Part shown: positions 57,184-64,000 of the stretch, piece after piece
Layout of the letters: every line of letters begins with the position of its first letter
Position numbering within the stretch: the stretch's first letter is position 1
Source: Clostridium neonatale
GTDB lineage: Bacteria; Bacillota; Clostridia; Clostridiales; Clostridiaceae
Assembly: GCF_001458595.1 (NCBI RefSeq)
Contig: NZ_LN890328.1
Span: forward strand, 1,146,926 to 1,210,925
DNA length: 64,000 nt
Reading direction: 5' to 3'
Made by a program: the position numbers and the translations under genes
The notes under the pieces: model-generated
What the model saw: only the letters and a program-made list of their open reading frames with translations
Told to the model about the DNA's origin: nothing
The model's database searches: none

Positions 57184-58395
57184 TTAAGCTATATTAAATA
57201 ATTCTTCTATTTTTTTCTTATCAATATTTGTTCCTATTACACATAATTTACCTGTATAATCTGGTTTTCCTTCACGCACTTCATATTCACCTGGAACTAA
57301 ATCAAAGTTAATCCATGTTCCATCAGTTGAAGGTATTATTCCTTTTGCACGTAATATGATTCCATATTCTTTTGTTCCAGATAAAGTTTTTAAAATAGTA
57401 TCTAATTCTTCTTTAGAATACTTTTTAGGAGTTTCTGCCCCCCAGCTTGTAAATACATCATCTGCATGGTGGTGCCCATGATCATGTCCGCATCCACATC
57501 CTTCTCCATGTTCGTGATCATGATGGTGATGACTGCATCCACATTCATCATTATGCTCATGGTCATGATGATGATGTCCGCATCCACATTCTTCATCATG
57601 TTCATGGTCATGATGATGGTGTCCACATCCACATTCTTTATCGTGCTCATGGTCATGATGGTGGTGTCCACATCCACATTCTTCATCATGTTCATGGTCA
57701 TGATGGTGGTGTCCACACCCACATTCCTTATCGTGTTCATGATCATGATGATGGTGATGATGTTCTTTTTCAGCTTCTAAAAGTTCTTTTTCTAATGAAT
57801 TTCCTTCTTCCATAGCTTCTAAAATTTGTTTTCCATCTATTTCATCCCAGTTAGTAGTAATTATTGCTGCATCTTTATTATGTTCTCTTAATGCTTTAAC
57901 AACACTTTGAAGTTTTTCTTCAGATAATTTTTGTGAACGACTTAAAATAATAGTGTTAGCACTTTCAACTTGGTTATTAAAAAATTCACCAAAGTTTTCC
58001 ATGTACATTTTACACTTCATAGCATCAACTACTGCACTTGCGCTATTTAAATTAATTTTAACTTCACCTTGAACATCTTTAACTGCCTTAATTACATCAG
58101 ATAATTTACCAACTCCTGATGGTTCTATTATTATACGTTCTGGTGCATATTTTTCAAGTGCTTCCTTAAGTGCTGTTCCAAAATCTCCAACTAAAGAACA
58201 ACATATGCATCCCGAATTCATTTCTGTTATTTCAACACCTGAATTATTTAAAAATCCTCCATCTATTCCTATTTCACCAAATTCATTTTCAATAAGCATT
58301 AACTTTTCACCTTGTAATGCTTCTTGTATTAATTTTTTTATTAAAGTTGTTTTTCCTGCTCCAAGAAATCCTGAAATAATATCTATCTTTGTCAT
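57184..58395 (-). CDS. COG0523 (CobW/YciC/ZagA-like) metallochaperone GTPase with His/Cys tandem repeat
   Basis: The 403-residue G3E GTPase has P-loop GFLGAGKTT (9-17), the family metal motif GCICC (62-66), IEPSGVG and the CobW C-terminal domain (about 315-403). Between the two domains residues 212-310 are a His-rich insert. It contains five near-perfect 15-residue repeats (DHEHDKECGCGHHHH) and a partial sixth, with position 6 alternating Lys and Glu in the first four. Such inserts bind zinc, nickel or cobalt. The protein likely stores or delivers metal to client enzymes in the cytoplasm under metal limitation. A Fur-family-like box lies in the promoter. A partner COG0523 gene follows. Confidence 0.92.
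   Translation of the reverse strand: MTKIDIISGFLGAGKTTLIKKLIQEALQGEKLMLIENEFGEIGIDGGFLNNSGVEITEMNSGCICCSLVGDFGTALKEALEKYAPERIIIEPSGVGKLSDVIKAVKDVQGEVKINLNSASAVVDAMKCKMYMENFGEFFNNQVESANTIILSRSQKLSEEKLQSVVKALREHNKDAAIITTNWDEIDGKQILEAMEEGNSLEKELLEAEKEHHHHHHDHEHDKECGCGHHHHDHEHDEECGCGHHHHDHEHDKECGCGHHHHDHEHDEECGCGHHHHDHEHNDECGCSHHHHDHEHGEGCGCGHDHGHHHADDVFTSWGAETPKKYSKEELDTILKTLSGTKEYGIILRAKGIIPSTDGTWINFDLVPGEYEVREGKPDYTGKLCVIGTNIDKKKIEELFNIA
57466..57762 (-). repeat. Coding tandem repeat (45-bp units) in the COG0523 gene
   Basis: Five 45-bp units plus a degenerate sixth encode the His/Cys repeats. Alternation of the AAA/GAA-type codon at one position suggests that 90-bp pairs were duplicated. Unit number is likely to vary between strains. 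Confidence 0.85.
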
Positions 58396-58460
58396 CTAAA
58401 AACCCTTCCTTTTATATATAAATTTATATTAAATCCAATATCACTATTTGATTATTTATT

Positions 58461-58475
58461 TGAGAGTCATTCGCA
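58461..58475 (-). promoter_or_regulatory. Fur-family-like 7-1-7 operator
   Basis: TGAGAGT-C-ATTCGCA is a 7-1-7 inverted repeat with one mismatched pair, of the form bound by Fur, Zur and PerR proteins. It lies 18 bp downstream of the -10 box. Gene content points to a metal-limitation repressor such as Zur, but the sequence does not decide which member. Confidence 0.5.
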
Positions 58476-58493
58476 TTTATCTTTTCTCATCTA

Positions 58494-58522
58494 ATACTAC
58501 TCCCTACTATTAATATTGTCAA
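58494..58522 (-). promoter_or_regulatory. Promoter of the COG0523 operon
   Basis: On the minus strand TTGACA (58517-58522) and TAGTAT (58494-58499) are spaced by 17 bp, about 100 bp before the start codon. Confidence 0.65.
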
Positions 58523-58619
58523 TAAATAAGTTTTAAATCATTTGGTGCATATAGACAAGTTTATTTATTTTTATTATAGCCATTACAGCTTATAAATTTA
58601 TTGACTTTATTACAATAAA

Positions 58620-58648
58620 ATCCACTAAGTCATTATTACTTAGCGGAT
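58620..58648 (-). terminator. Likely pspC terminator
   Basis: ATCC-CTAAGT and ACTTAG-GGAT pair with one internal mismatch around a 7-base loop. TTTTATTGT follows on the minus strand. It lies 70 bp beyond the pspC stop. Confidence 0.65.
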
Positions 58649-58717
58649 CAATAATTTTATATTACTCTTAAGTTTTAAAACTGTCAATATCATATGTTTT
58701 TTCTAAATTTATTATAA

Positions 58718-58918
58718 TTACATTCCTATTTCACTTCTATTTGGCATTATAAATGCACAAATAATGTAAACCAAAAGTCCAGTTCCAAAAAAGAAAAATG
58801 AAATAACCCATAATAATCTAATCACTGTTGGATCAACATTTAAATATTCTCCTATTCCCCCACATACTCCACATATTTTCTTATTTCTTTCAGCCTTATA
58901 TAACTTCTTGTTTTCCAT
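58718..58918 (-). CDS. PspC-domain small membrane protein
   Basis: This 66-residue protein is a complete PspC domain: LYKAERNKKICGVCGGIGEYLNVDPTVIRLLWVISFFFFGTGLLVYIICAFIMP. An amphipathic N-terminal part is followed by hydrophobic helices. Family members act in envelope stress, often as partners of PspA/LiaI-type systems. No other psp or lia gene is adjacent, so it is a stand-alone version common in Firmicutes. GAAGGGGA precedes the ATG. Confidence 0.9.
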   Translation of the reverse strand: MENKKLYKAERNKKICGVCGGIGEYLNVDPTVIRLLWVISFFFFGTGLLVYIICAFIMPNRSEIGM

Positions 58919-59076
58919 CTGTATCCCCTTCCAAATTCAATTAAAATAAATATAAATTATTTATCTCTTCAATCTATATTTATTTTATCATAAAATATGT
59001 AAAAACATATTAAATTACACCAATAATAAGCTAAAAATAAGAAAATACTAAATTCTTAATATTTGTTTAAATAATA

Positions 59077-60006
59077 TTAAACTTCACTATTTTCTATAGG
59101 CACTTCATTATTTATGGAGCTTGATTTACTAGGTAATTGTGCCATTATTATTGCTGAAAATACTAAAATACATCCTATAAGTTCTTTTCCTGAAAAAACT
59201 TCTTTTAAAATAAGCCATCCTGAAAGTGCAGCAAAAACTGATTCTAAGCTTAAAATTAATGAAGCTAAAACTGGATCAGTATATTTTTGTCCAACTATTT
59301 GAAGAGTATATGCAACTCCACATGACATTATTCCTGAATACAATATTGGCGTATACGCAGCAAGAATATTCTTAAGTTCTGGATTTTCAAAGATTACTGC
59401 TGGTATAAATGCTATAATTCCACAAACAAAAAACTGTATGCATGACATTTTAACACCATCTACAATAGGTGAAAAATGATCAATAACAAGTATATGTATT
59501 GAGAATACAAAAGCAGATAAAAACATAAGAAAATCTCCTTTGTTTATGCCTAAGTTTTCTTTAACACACAATAAATATAATCCAACCATGGAAATTACAA
59601 CGCTTAGCCAAACATTAGACTGCACTTTTTTCTTTAAAAATAATCCAAGTATTGGAACTATAACTATATAAAGTGCTGTTATAAAACCTGCTTTACCAAC
59701 TGATGTATAAATTATTCCTACCTGTTGAAGTGAACTTGCTACACATAGAACTATACCACACAATACACCTCCAACTATTAAATCCTTTTTGTTTTCCTTC
59801 TTTTCTATTTTCTTGTCTTTTGAGCCAATCTTATTCAATAAAAAAATACAAGGAATAAGAACAATTCCTCCTATTATGCTTCTTGCAGCCAAGAATGTAA
59901 ATGGACCAACAAAGTCCATTCCAACACTTTGCGCTACAAAGGCTGTCCCCCATATAAGTGCTGTTAAAATTAACATTGAATTTCCTTTTAATTTGCTTTC
60001 TTTCAT
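59077..60006 (-). CDS. EamA/DMT-family membrane transporter
   Basis: The 309-residue protein has ten predicted helices in two EamA halves (about 8-145 and 155-290). ALIWGTAFVAQSVGMDFVGPFTFLAARSIIGG and LSLESVFAALSGWLILKEVFSGKELIGCILVFSAIIMAQ are typical of drug/metabolite transporters. Substrates in this family range from amino acids to purines and cannot be predicted here. It is a single gene, and the terminator of queC lies in its upstream region. Confidence 0.9.
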   Translation of the reverse strand: MKESKLKGNSMLILTALIWGTAFVAQSVGMDFVGPFTFLAARSIIGGIVLIPCIFLLNKIGSKDKKIEKKENKKDLIVGGVLCGIVLCVASSLQQVGIIYTSVGKAGFITALYIVIVPILGLFLKKKVQSNVWLSVVISMVGLYLLCVKENLGINKGDFLMFLSAFVFSIHILVIDHFSPIVDGVKMSCIQFFVCGIIAFIPAVIFENPELKNILAAYTPILYSGIMSCGVAYTLQIVGQKYTDPVLASLILSLESVFAALSGWLILKEVFSGKELIGCILVFSAIIMAQLPSKSSSINNEVPIENSEV

Positions 60007-60081
60007 TTGTATGCCCCTGCTTTCTGTTTAAATTGCTTAGCTTATATTTTTCAGCTAACGCTTATTTGCTTTTAAAATAAA

Positions 60082-60114
60082 AAGTGTAAAAACTATATTA
60101 CAGTTTTACACCTT
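60082..60114. terminator. Bidirectional stem-loop, likely queC terminator
   Basis: AAGTGTAAAAACT and AGTTTTACACCTT pair with one mismatch around a short AT loop, with T runs on both sides. It lies about 180 bp beyond the queC stop, which is far, but no nearer candidate is seen. Confidence 0.6.
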
Positions 60115-60293
60115 TTTTAAAATTCATATCAATACTACTTATTATACCATATTATTTATAAAATTAAAAATTCTTTATAGTAATTTTGTTTACATTTATA
60201 TCTATACTCTCATTTTTTTATGAAATCATTCAATATATATTAATTCCTCATATATAACTAACAATAATGTTAAATAACATAAAGATGAACTTT

Positions 60294-60953
60294 CTATTTA
60301 AAAGCATCTTTAGACTTTAGATACTTATTAAGTCCATTTTTCCTTAATATACATGATGGACATTCACCGCATCCATCGCCTATTATTCCATTATAGCATG
60401 TAAGTGTTTTTTTTCTTATAAAATCAAGCTTTCCAAATTCATCCGCCATTTTCCATGTTTCTGCCTTATCAATCCACATTAGTGGTGTATGTATTACAAA
60501 GTCATAATTCATTGCTAAATTTAAAGTGACATTTAAAGATTTTATAAATACATCTCTGCAATCAGGATATCCACTAAAATCTGTTTCACATACTCCAGTA
60601 ATTATATGTTTAGCACCTTTAACCTTAGCCAAAACTCCTGCAAAACTTAAAAACAATAAGTTTCTGCCTTCTACAAATGTTGAAGGTAATTCACCATCTT
60701 CTCCTTTAGTTATTTCTATATCATTTCTTGTAAGTGCATTAGGTGCTAATTGATTTAAAAGTTCCATATCCAATACATGATGCTCCACATTTAATTCTTT
60801 TGCTATATTTTTAGCACATTCTATTTCCAGCTTATGTCTTTGATTGTAGTTGAAAGTTACTGCTATAACCTCATCAAAATTCTTTAAAGCCCAAAATAAG
60901 CATGTTGTTGAGTCTTGTCCTCCGCTAAATACTACTACTGCTTTTTTATTCAT
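60294..60953 (-). CDS. queC: 7-cyano-7-deazaguanine synthase
   Basis: The enzyme is 219 residues long, starting at the ATG ([17 protein letters not shown]) six bases after GGAGG; the longer upstream frame has no ribosome site. The ATP-pyrophosphatase P-loop is SGGQDST (9-15). The C-terminal zinc site has four Cys in [19 protein letters not shown]. QueC converts 7-carboxy-7-deazaguanine to preQ0 with ammonia and ATP, in the queuosine pathway. It is alone here (no queD, queE or queF). A terminator-containing structured leader lies upstream, which suggests transcriptional attenuation. Confidence 0.96.
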   Translation of the reverse strand: MNKKAVVVFSGGQDSTTCLFWALKNFDEVIAVTFNYNQRHKLEIECAKNIAKELNVEHHVLDMELLNQLAPNALTRNDIEITKGEDGELPSTFVEGRNLLFLSFAGVLAKVKGAKHIITGVCETDFSGYPDCRDVFIKSLNVTLNLAMNYDFVIHTPLMWIDKAETWKMADEFGKLDFIRKKTLTCYNGIIGDGCGECPSCILRKNGLNKYLKSKDAFK

Positions 60954-61014
60954 TTTCATCCTCCATAAATTAATAGAATAGTATAAACAGTTCCCATACA
61001 CATTCAAAATCTCC

Positions 61015-61190
61015 AAAACAAAAAGGTTATTTTAAAAGACTGTTTATAAATCCTTTAAAATAACCATCTATAGTCTAAATATATTTTATGCCATAATCAA
61101 ACATGGCAGCAAATCTCATAAAATTAATAGCCTAGTTTTGTTTAAGGACAGGATGGTCTTAATGAACTGTCCATTATTATATTTTTAAAT
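61015..61190 (-). promoter_or_regulatory. Structured leader with terminator upstream of queC
   Basis: The minus strand has, in order, a GGACAG / CTGTCC hairpin (about 61148-61175), a two-part stem (ATTTTAT with ATAAAAT, GCCAT with ATGGC), then a 12-bp stem GGTTATTTTAAA / TTTAAAATAACC (61025-61065) followed by TTTTTGTTTT. The last is a standard intrinsic terminator 62 bp before the queC ATG. It may end the zinc-ribbon gene transcript or serve a ligand-sensing leader. It does not match the preQ1-I consensus that I know. Confidence 0.5.
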
Positions 61191-61201
61191 TAATAATATC
61201 A

Positions 61202-61411
61202 TTAATTAGTAAAGAAGTCTAATATATTCCATCCATCACTGGTTTGGCTCTTATATAATTCAGTATATCCGCAATGACTGCAGGTAACTGTGATAAATTT
61301 TTTGTTTTGTATATCAAATATTTTAGCAAAATTACCTCCAGTTGCTTGGAACTGATCAGTTTCATATCTGTCACATCCACATTTTGGGCAAATATATTTT
61401 CTATTTTCCAT
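61202..61411 (-). CDS. Small zinc-ribbon nucleic-acid-binding-like protein
   Basis: The 69-residue protein has two Cys pairs, CPKCGC near the start and CSHCGY at about 49-54, forming one zinc ribbon. The layout (KYICPKCGCDRYETDQFQATGGNFAKIFDIQNKKFITVTCSHCGYTELYKS) matches widespread small Zn-ribbon proteins of unknown role in Firmicutes. It lies 33 bp after an unknown coiled-coil gene and may share its transcript. GAAAGGA precedes the ATG. Confidence 0.85.
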   Translation of the reverse strand: MENRKYICPKCGCDRYETDQFQATGGNFAKIFDIQNKKFITVTCSHCGYTELYKSQTSDGWNILDFFTN

Positions 61412-61444
61412 ATTTAATTCCTTTCTAAAATAGTTTCTTTATAA

Positions 61445-62983
61445 CTAGCAATGAATTGATATAATATGTATTTTTTTATTTTCTAAAACTTTGTACCATA
61501 CTTCAAAATTAAATCCTTTATCTGAAACAGCTTCAAAATAATCATATTTCTCTCGTCCTTCTTTAACAAGTCCTATACTTAGTGCTTCTGGGTCATGAGT
61601 AAAATGTAATTCATATAAGCATTTCTCTATTTCTATCAGCTCATCTATGCTAAAATCAACTATATTTTCTATATCAGTATCTTCTATAATAAATCTATCA
61701 AATGTATCTTTCCATCTTGAGAATATTTCACACCTTTTTTCACTTTCTATCTGATTAGCTTCTTCTTTCTTTGATAAAAATATCTCTTGCAATTTTTCTT
61801 TTTCTTTAGCAAGTTTTTCTTTTTCAATTGAAAGTTTTTTTAGCAACTCCTCTTTCTCATTAATTTCTTCTAATGTATTATTTCTCAATTCATTTTTATA
61901 TGTAATTTCATGAATTATATTATTAATTTCATTTGTAATATCAAAAACTTCTAATTTTACTTTTTCATATTCTTCCATTAATAAATTCAATTCTTCTAAA
62001 TTTAAATTTTTTCGTTGTTCTTCAAATATCTGAAGTTTTTCACATTTTAATTTTTTTTCTTCTTCTAAAGATTTTTTTAAATTTTCTAAATCAATAATAT
62101 CTTTCTCAGAATTTTTTATTATTTTTATTTTACTATTTAAATTCTTATTTTCTTTATTTAAATCATTCTCATTTTTTTCTATATCATTTATGCATTTTTT
62201 AACTTCATTTTCTGTCTTTAATAAATTATCTTTTAAACTTCTAAAAGCTTCATCATTTTTTATTATTGCTTCTTTTTCTTCACCATTTACAAAGCTCGGC
62301 ATATCTTCATTTTTAGGAGTAAATAATTTTCCATAACTTTTAACTGCTATCCATACAATTTTGGCAAGCATATCTTTATCCAAATTTTTCATTGAATTTA
62401 AAATTGAAATTTTATCTTCTTCTATTACTTTCTTAAATTCATTTTCTTCTTCAAATTCTAAGTATTGATTATTTTCTTCACCTACAATAACATACTCTAC
62501 TTCCTGAATGTTTTCTCCTTTTAAGTGTTTTTCCTCATTTTCATCGTTCTTTTTAGAATAATTCAAATAAGTCAGATCAGCTTTTTTTGCTGGTGTTAAA
62601 TTATCATTAATTTTATATAATTTTGCTGCTTCTTCTATAACTTTTACTGAAATTTCATCTTCACTTGGTTCATCAGATTTATTTTTGGATTTTTCTATAA
62701 GTATCTCTTTTAATCTTTCATTAAGCTCTTCTCTTGTATACTCTTTTAATTCATTTGTCTTTTCTTCAAGTAGTATCCAAATTTCTTTTACTTCTGGTTC
62801 TTTTATATTAGGATCTTTTCCAATCTTGTTTCCTAAAAAATTAATTATATTTACAGCTTTTTTTATAGCTTTTTGAGCAATAGGCTTTGAAAGGTTATAC
62901 ATATTAATTGTTTCAAGTAATGCTATTTGCTCTATAAGCTCATTATCACTTAACTTATTGATTCCATCAAAAATATTCGGCAT
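61445..62983 (-). CDS. Large coiled-coil protein, unknown function
   Basis: The protein has 512 residues. An N-terminal helical part (about 1-80) is followed by acidic linkers. A long coiled coil (about 265-430) has dense Glu/Lys/Asn/Leu heptads (LLKKLSIEKEKLAKEKEKLQEIF). The C-terminal globular part (about 435-512) includes WKDTFDRFIIEDTDIENIVDFSIDELIEIEKCLYELHFTHDPEALSIG. There is no signal peptide or membrane segment. I recognise no family. It sits in a run of unknown genes with a TPR protein, which suggests a scaffold role. Confidence 0.7.
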   Translation of the reverse strand: MPNIFDGINKLSDNELIEQIALLETINMYNLSKPIAQKAIKKAVNIINFLGNKIGKDPNIKEPEVKEIWILLEEKTNELKEYTREELNERLKEILIEKSKNKSDEPSEDEISVKVIEEAAKLYKINDNLTPAKKADLTYLNYSKKNDENEEKHLKGENIQEVEYVIVGEENNQYLEFEEENEFKKVIEEDKISILNSMKNLDKDMLAKIVWIAVKSYGKLFTPKNEDMPSFVNGEEKEAIIKNDEAFRSLKDNLLKTENEVKKCINDIEKNENDLNKENKNLNSKIKIIKNSEKDIIDLENLKKSLEEEKKLKCEKLQIFEEQRKNLNLEELNLLMEEYEKVKLEVFDITNEINNIIHEITYKNELRNNTLEEINEKEELLKKLSIEKEKLAKEKEKLQEIFLSKKEEANQIESEKRCEIFSRWKDTFDRFIIEDTDIENIVDFSIDELIEIEKCLYELHFTHDPEALSIGLVKEGREKYDYFEAVSDKGFNFEVWYKVLENKKIHIISIHC

Positions 62984-63028
62984 ACTTTATCTCCCTTTAT
63001 AATGTATTTACAAATTAATTATGTACAT

Positions 63029-63520
63029 TTAATTTAATTCATCATATACTTGATTTAGAATTCTATTTCCTTCATAAACTAATATCATTTCATATTTTTC
63101 TTCATCTTCAAAAATTTTCTGTAAAATTATATTATTAATTAAAAATTTAGTTTCAAAATCCTTCTTATTTATTATGGCTAGATTAATCCATTTATTTATA
63201 TGTTTAGCACGTAAAATCCATATTGCTTCTTTATCTTTGCTATCCGGCAGATATGCATTAACATGTTTATTTATAAATTCTGATAATATCATTTGATTAT
63301 TTACTTTAAAATTTTTAACATGGCTTTCAAAATCATCTACAATATTTATGCTGCTTCTATCAAGCTTTATTAATAAGTCATAACTTTCTAAACAATCAAT
63401 CCTTTTATTCAAAGCATTAGATTCTTCAGTTATGTTTTCAATATTCTTAGATTCTTGTTTTTGTTCTTCTTTTTTCAGTCCATTTTTTAATTTATTCAAC
63501 CATTTAAAATATAATCTCAT
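63029..63520 (-). CDS. 163-residue protein of unknown function
   Basis: A soluble Lys/Asn-rich protein starting MRLYFKWLNKLKNGLKKEEQKQESKN. It has an amphipathic basic N-terminus and a helical core (FINKHVNAYLPDSKDKEAIWILRAKHINKWINLAIINKKDFETKFLINNIILQ). AAGGG precedes the ATG. It lies between a TPR gene (48 bp) and the coiled-coil gene (45 bp) in one probable operon. No family is recognised. Confidence 0.65.
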   Translation of the reverse strand: MRLYFKWLNKLKNGLKKEEQKQESKNIENITEESNALNKRIDCLESYDLLIKLDRSSINIVDDFESHVKNFKVNNQMILSEFINKHVNAYLPDSKDKEAIWILRAKHINKWINLAIINKKDFETKFLINNIILQKIFEDEEKYEMILVYEGNRILNQVYDELN

Positions 63521-63568
63521 AATAATACCCTTCTTTTCAAATTATAATATATCATATAATTATATAAT

Positions 63569-64000
63569 TTAAAATTCTATATATGTGGAAGTAATCCCCA
63601 TACTCTTCATTTCCTCAATTACTTCTAAATAAGCTGACTTATCATAAGTATACTTAGCTGCTTCTTCATAGCAGTAAAGCGCTCTACCTTCATCTTCAAA
63701 ATGATAGTAACATGCAGCGAGCTTGTTTAATAATTCATGATTATTTCTATGTAATTTTAATGACTTTTTAAAATTCTTTACAGCTAACTTATAATTAAGT
63801 TTCAATTTATCACTTCCATCAAATTCCAAAAGATTTTCTCTATTTAAATATATGTTTCCTATACATTCATATACAGAGGATAATAATAATTCATCATTTC
63901 TCTTTTCCTCTTCTGAAAGACTTTTTTCACCTTTATTAAGATAGTCTAAAGCATTGTTACTATCAAATAATTCTGCATAACAAAATCCTATATATATAAG
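63569..64000 (-). CDS. TPR-repeat protein, 5' end beyond the window
   Basis: The frame is open from the window edge at 64000 to a stop at 63569, giving at least 143 residues. No start is needed inside; an internal TTG at 63829 has no ribosome site. The visible part carries tetratricopeptide-like repeats (YKLAVKNFKKSLKLHRNNHELLNKLAACYYHFEDEGRALYCYEEAAKYT). It is the first visible gene of the unknown cluster that continues with the 163-residue and coiled-coil proteins. Confidence 0.75.
   Translation of the reverse strand, partial: LIYIGFCYAELFDSNNALDYLNKGEKSLSEEEKRNDELLLSSVYECIGNIYLNRENLLEFDGSDKLKLNYKLAVKNFKKSLKLHRNNHELLNKLAACYYHFEDEGRALYCYEEAAKYTYDKSAYLEVIEEMKSMGITSTYIEF

Larger units (their letters stand above)
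58396..58717. other. Intergenic region with metal-operon promoter and pspC terminator
   Basis: About 320 bp between the His-rich GTPase start and the pspC stop codon. It contains the promoter and operator listed separately and the stem-loop at 58620-58648. No further gene is seen. Confidence 0.6.

Noticed and set aside
57402..57746. Alternative frames through the His-rich repeat on both strands
   Set aside because: They exist because the 45-bp repeat lacks stops in several frames; the COG0523 frame has domain support on both sides.
60954..61190. preQ1-I riboswitch
   Set aside because: The short C-rich loop and A-rich tail of that aptamer are not visible; only generic hairpins and a terminator can be supported.

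Overview
The window is very AT-rich, uses Clostridium-like codons and ribosome binding sites, and carries several families typical of low-GC anaerobic Firmicutes (clostridial pil genes, PanG-like DUF2520 protein, PspC, YesMN regulators, SpoIIE/STAS partner switching). I read it as chromosome of a Clostridium sensu stricto species, probably near the butyricum/beijerinckii group; that placement is an inference from gene content. No rRNA, tRNA, CRISPR array, prophage or transposase gene was seen. Almost every gene is on the minus strand. The only plus-strand genes are a 33-residue membrane peptide, fba and the yesN/yesM-type pair.

Layout: 0-1.75 kb, the edge of a type IV pilus locus (pilB partial, pilD, and a decayed pilT). 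2.6-3.8 kb, an RlmI-type rRNA methyltransferase. 3.9-7.0 kb, a cyst(e)ine-type ABC importer behind a strong promoter and a CymR-like operator. 7.28-8.18 kb, a 0.9-kb composite repeat. 8.2-11 kb, a PAS histidine kinase and a Nudix CoA hydrolase. 11.2-14.7 kb, pantothenate synthesis (panG-like, panB, panC, panD). 14.9-25 kb, housekeeping genes (MgtC-like, SNF2 helicase, ABC-F protein, TPR protein, GNAT enzyme, fba, and a truncated Tim44-like protein). 25.2-41.5 kb, a galactoside/galactan utilisation region: lacZ (GH2), a YesN/YesM two-component pair, a second inverted copy of the 0.9-kb repeat, a GH42 beta-galactosidase, a chemoreceptor, a GanSPQ-like sugar importer and a LacI-family regulator. 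41.7-45.6 kb, a YclNOPQ/CeuBCDE-like siderophore importer. 45.8-50.8 kb, a STAS / GlgX / anti-sigma kinase / SpoIIE phosphatase operon. 51-53.3 kb, an orphan atypical trpB with two unknown genes. 53.4-56 kb, a KaiC-like domain fused to a PEP-synthase-type ATP-grasp domain. 56.2-58.4 kb, two COG0523 metallochaperone GTPases, one with a His/Cys tandem repeat. 58.7-64 kb, pspC, a DMT exporter, queC with a structured leader, a zinc-ribbon protein and an uncharacterised coiled-coil/TPR cluster cut by the window edge.

The most unusual signal is a family of 240-330-bp imperfect palindromes (five copies in the window). Their arms differ between subtypes but stay complementary, and a directional core is conserved. 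Four copies form two ~900-bp composites with 15-bp terminal inverted repeats, inverted relative to each other and bracketing 23.8 kb. Most copies sit directly after a stop codon. This looks like a mobile or multicopy structured RNA/ssDNA element and a substrate for chromosomal inversion.

Functionally, the galactoside region works as a unit: sugar sensing (LacI regulator, YesMN, chemoreceptor), uptake (SBP and two permeases, with no dedicated ATPase) and hydrolysis (GH2 and GH42). A TTTTASTAAAA motif recurs in front of lacZ/yesN, the binding-protein gene and the lacI gene.
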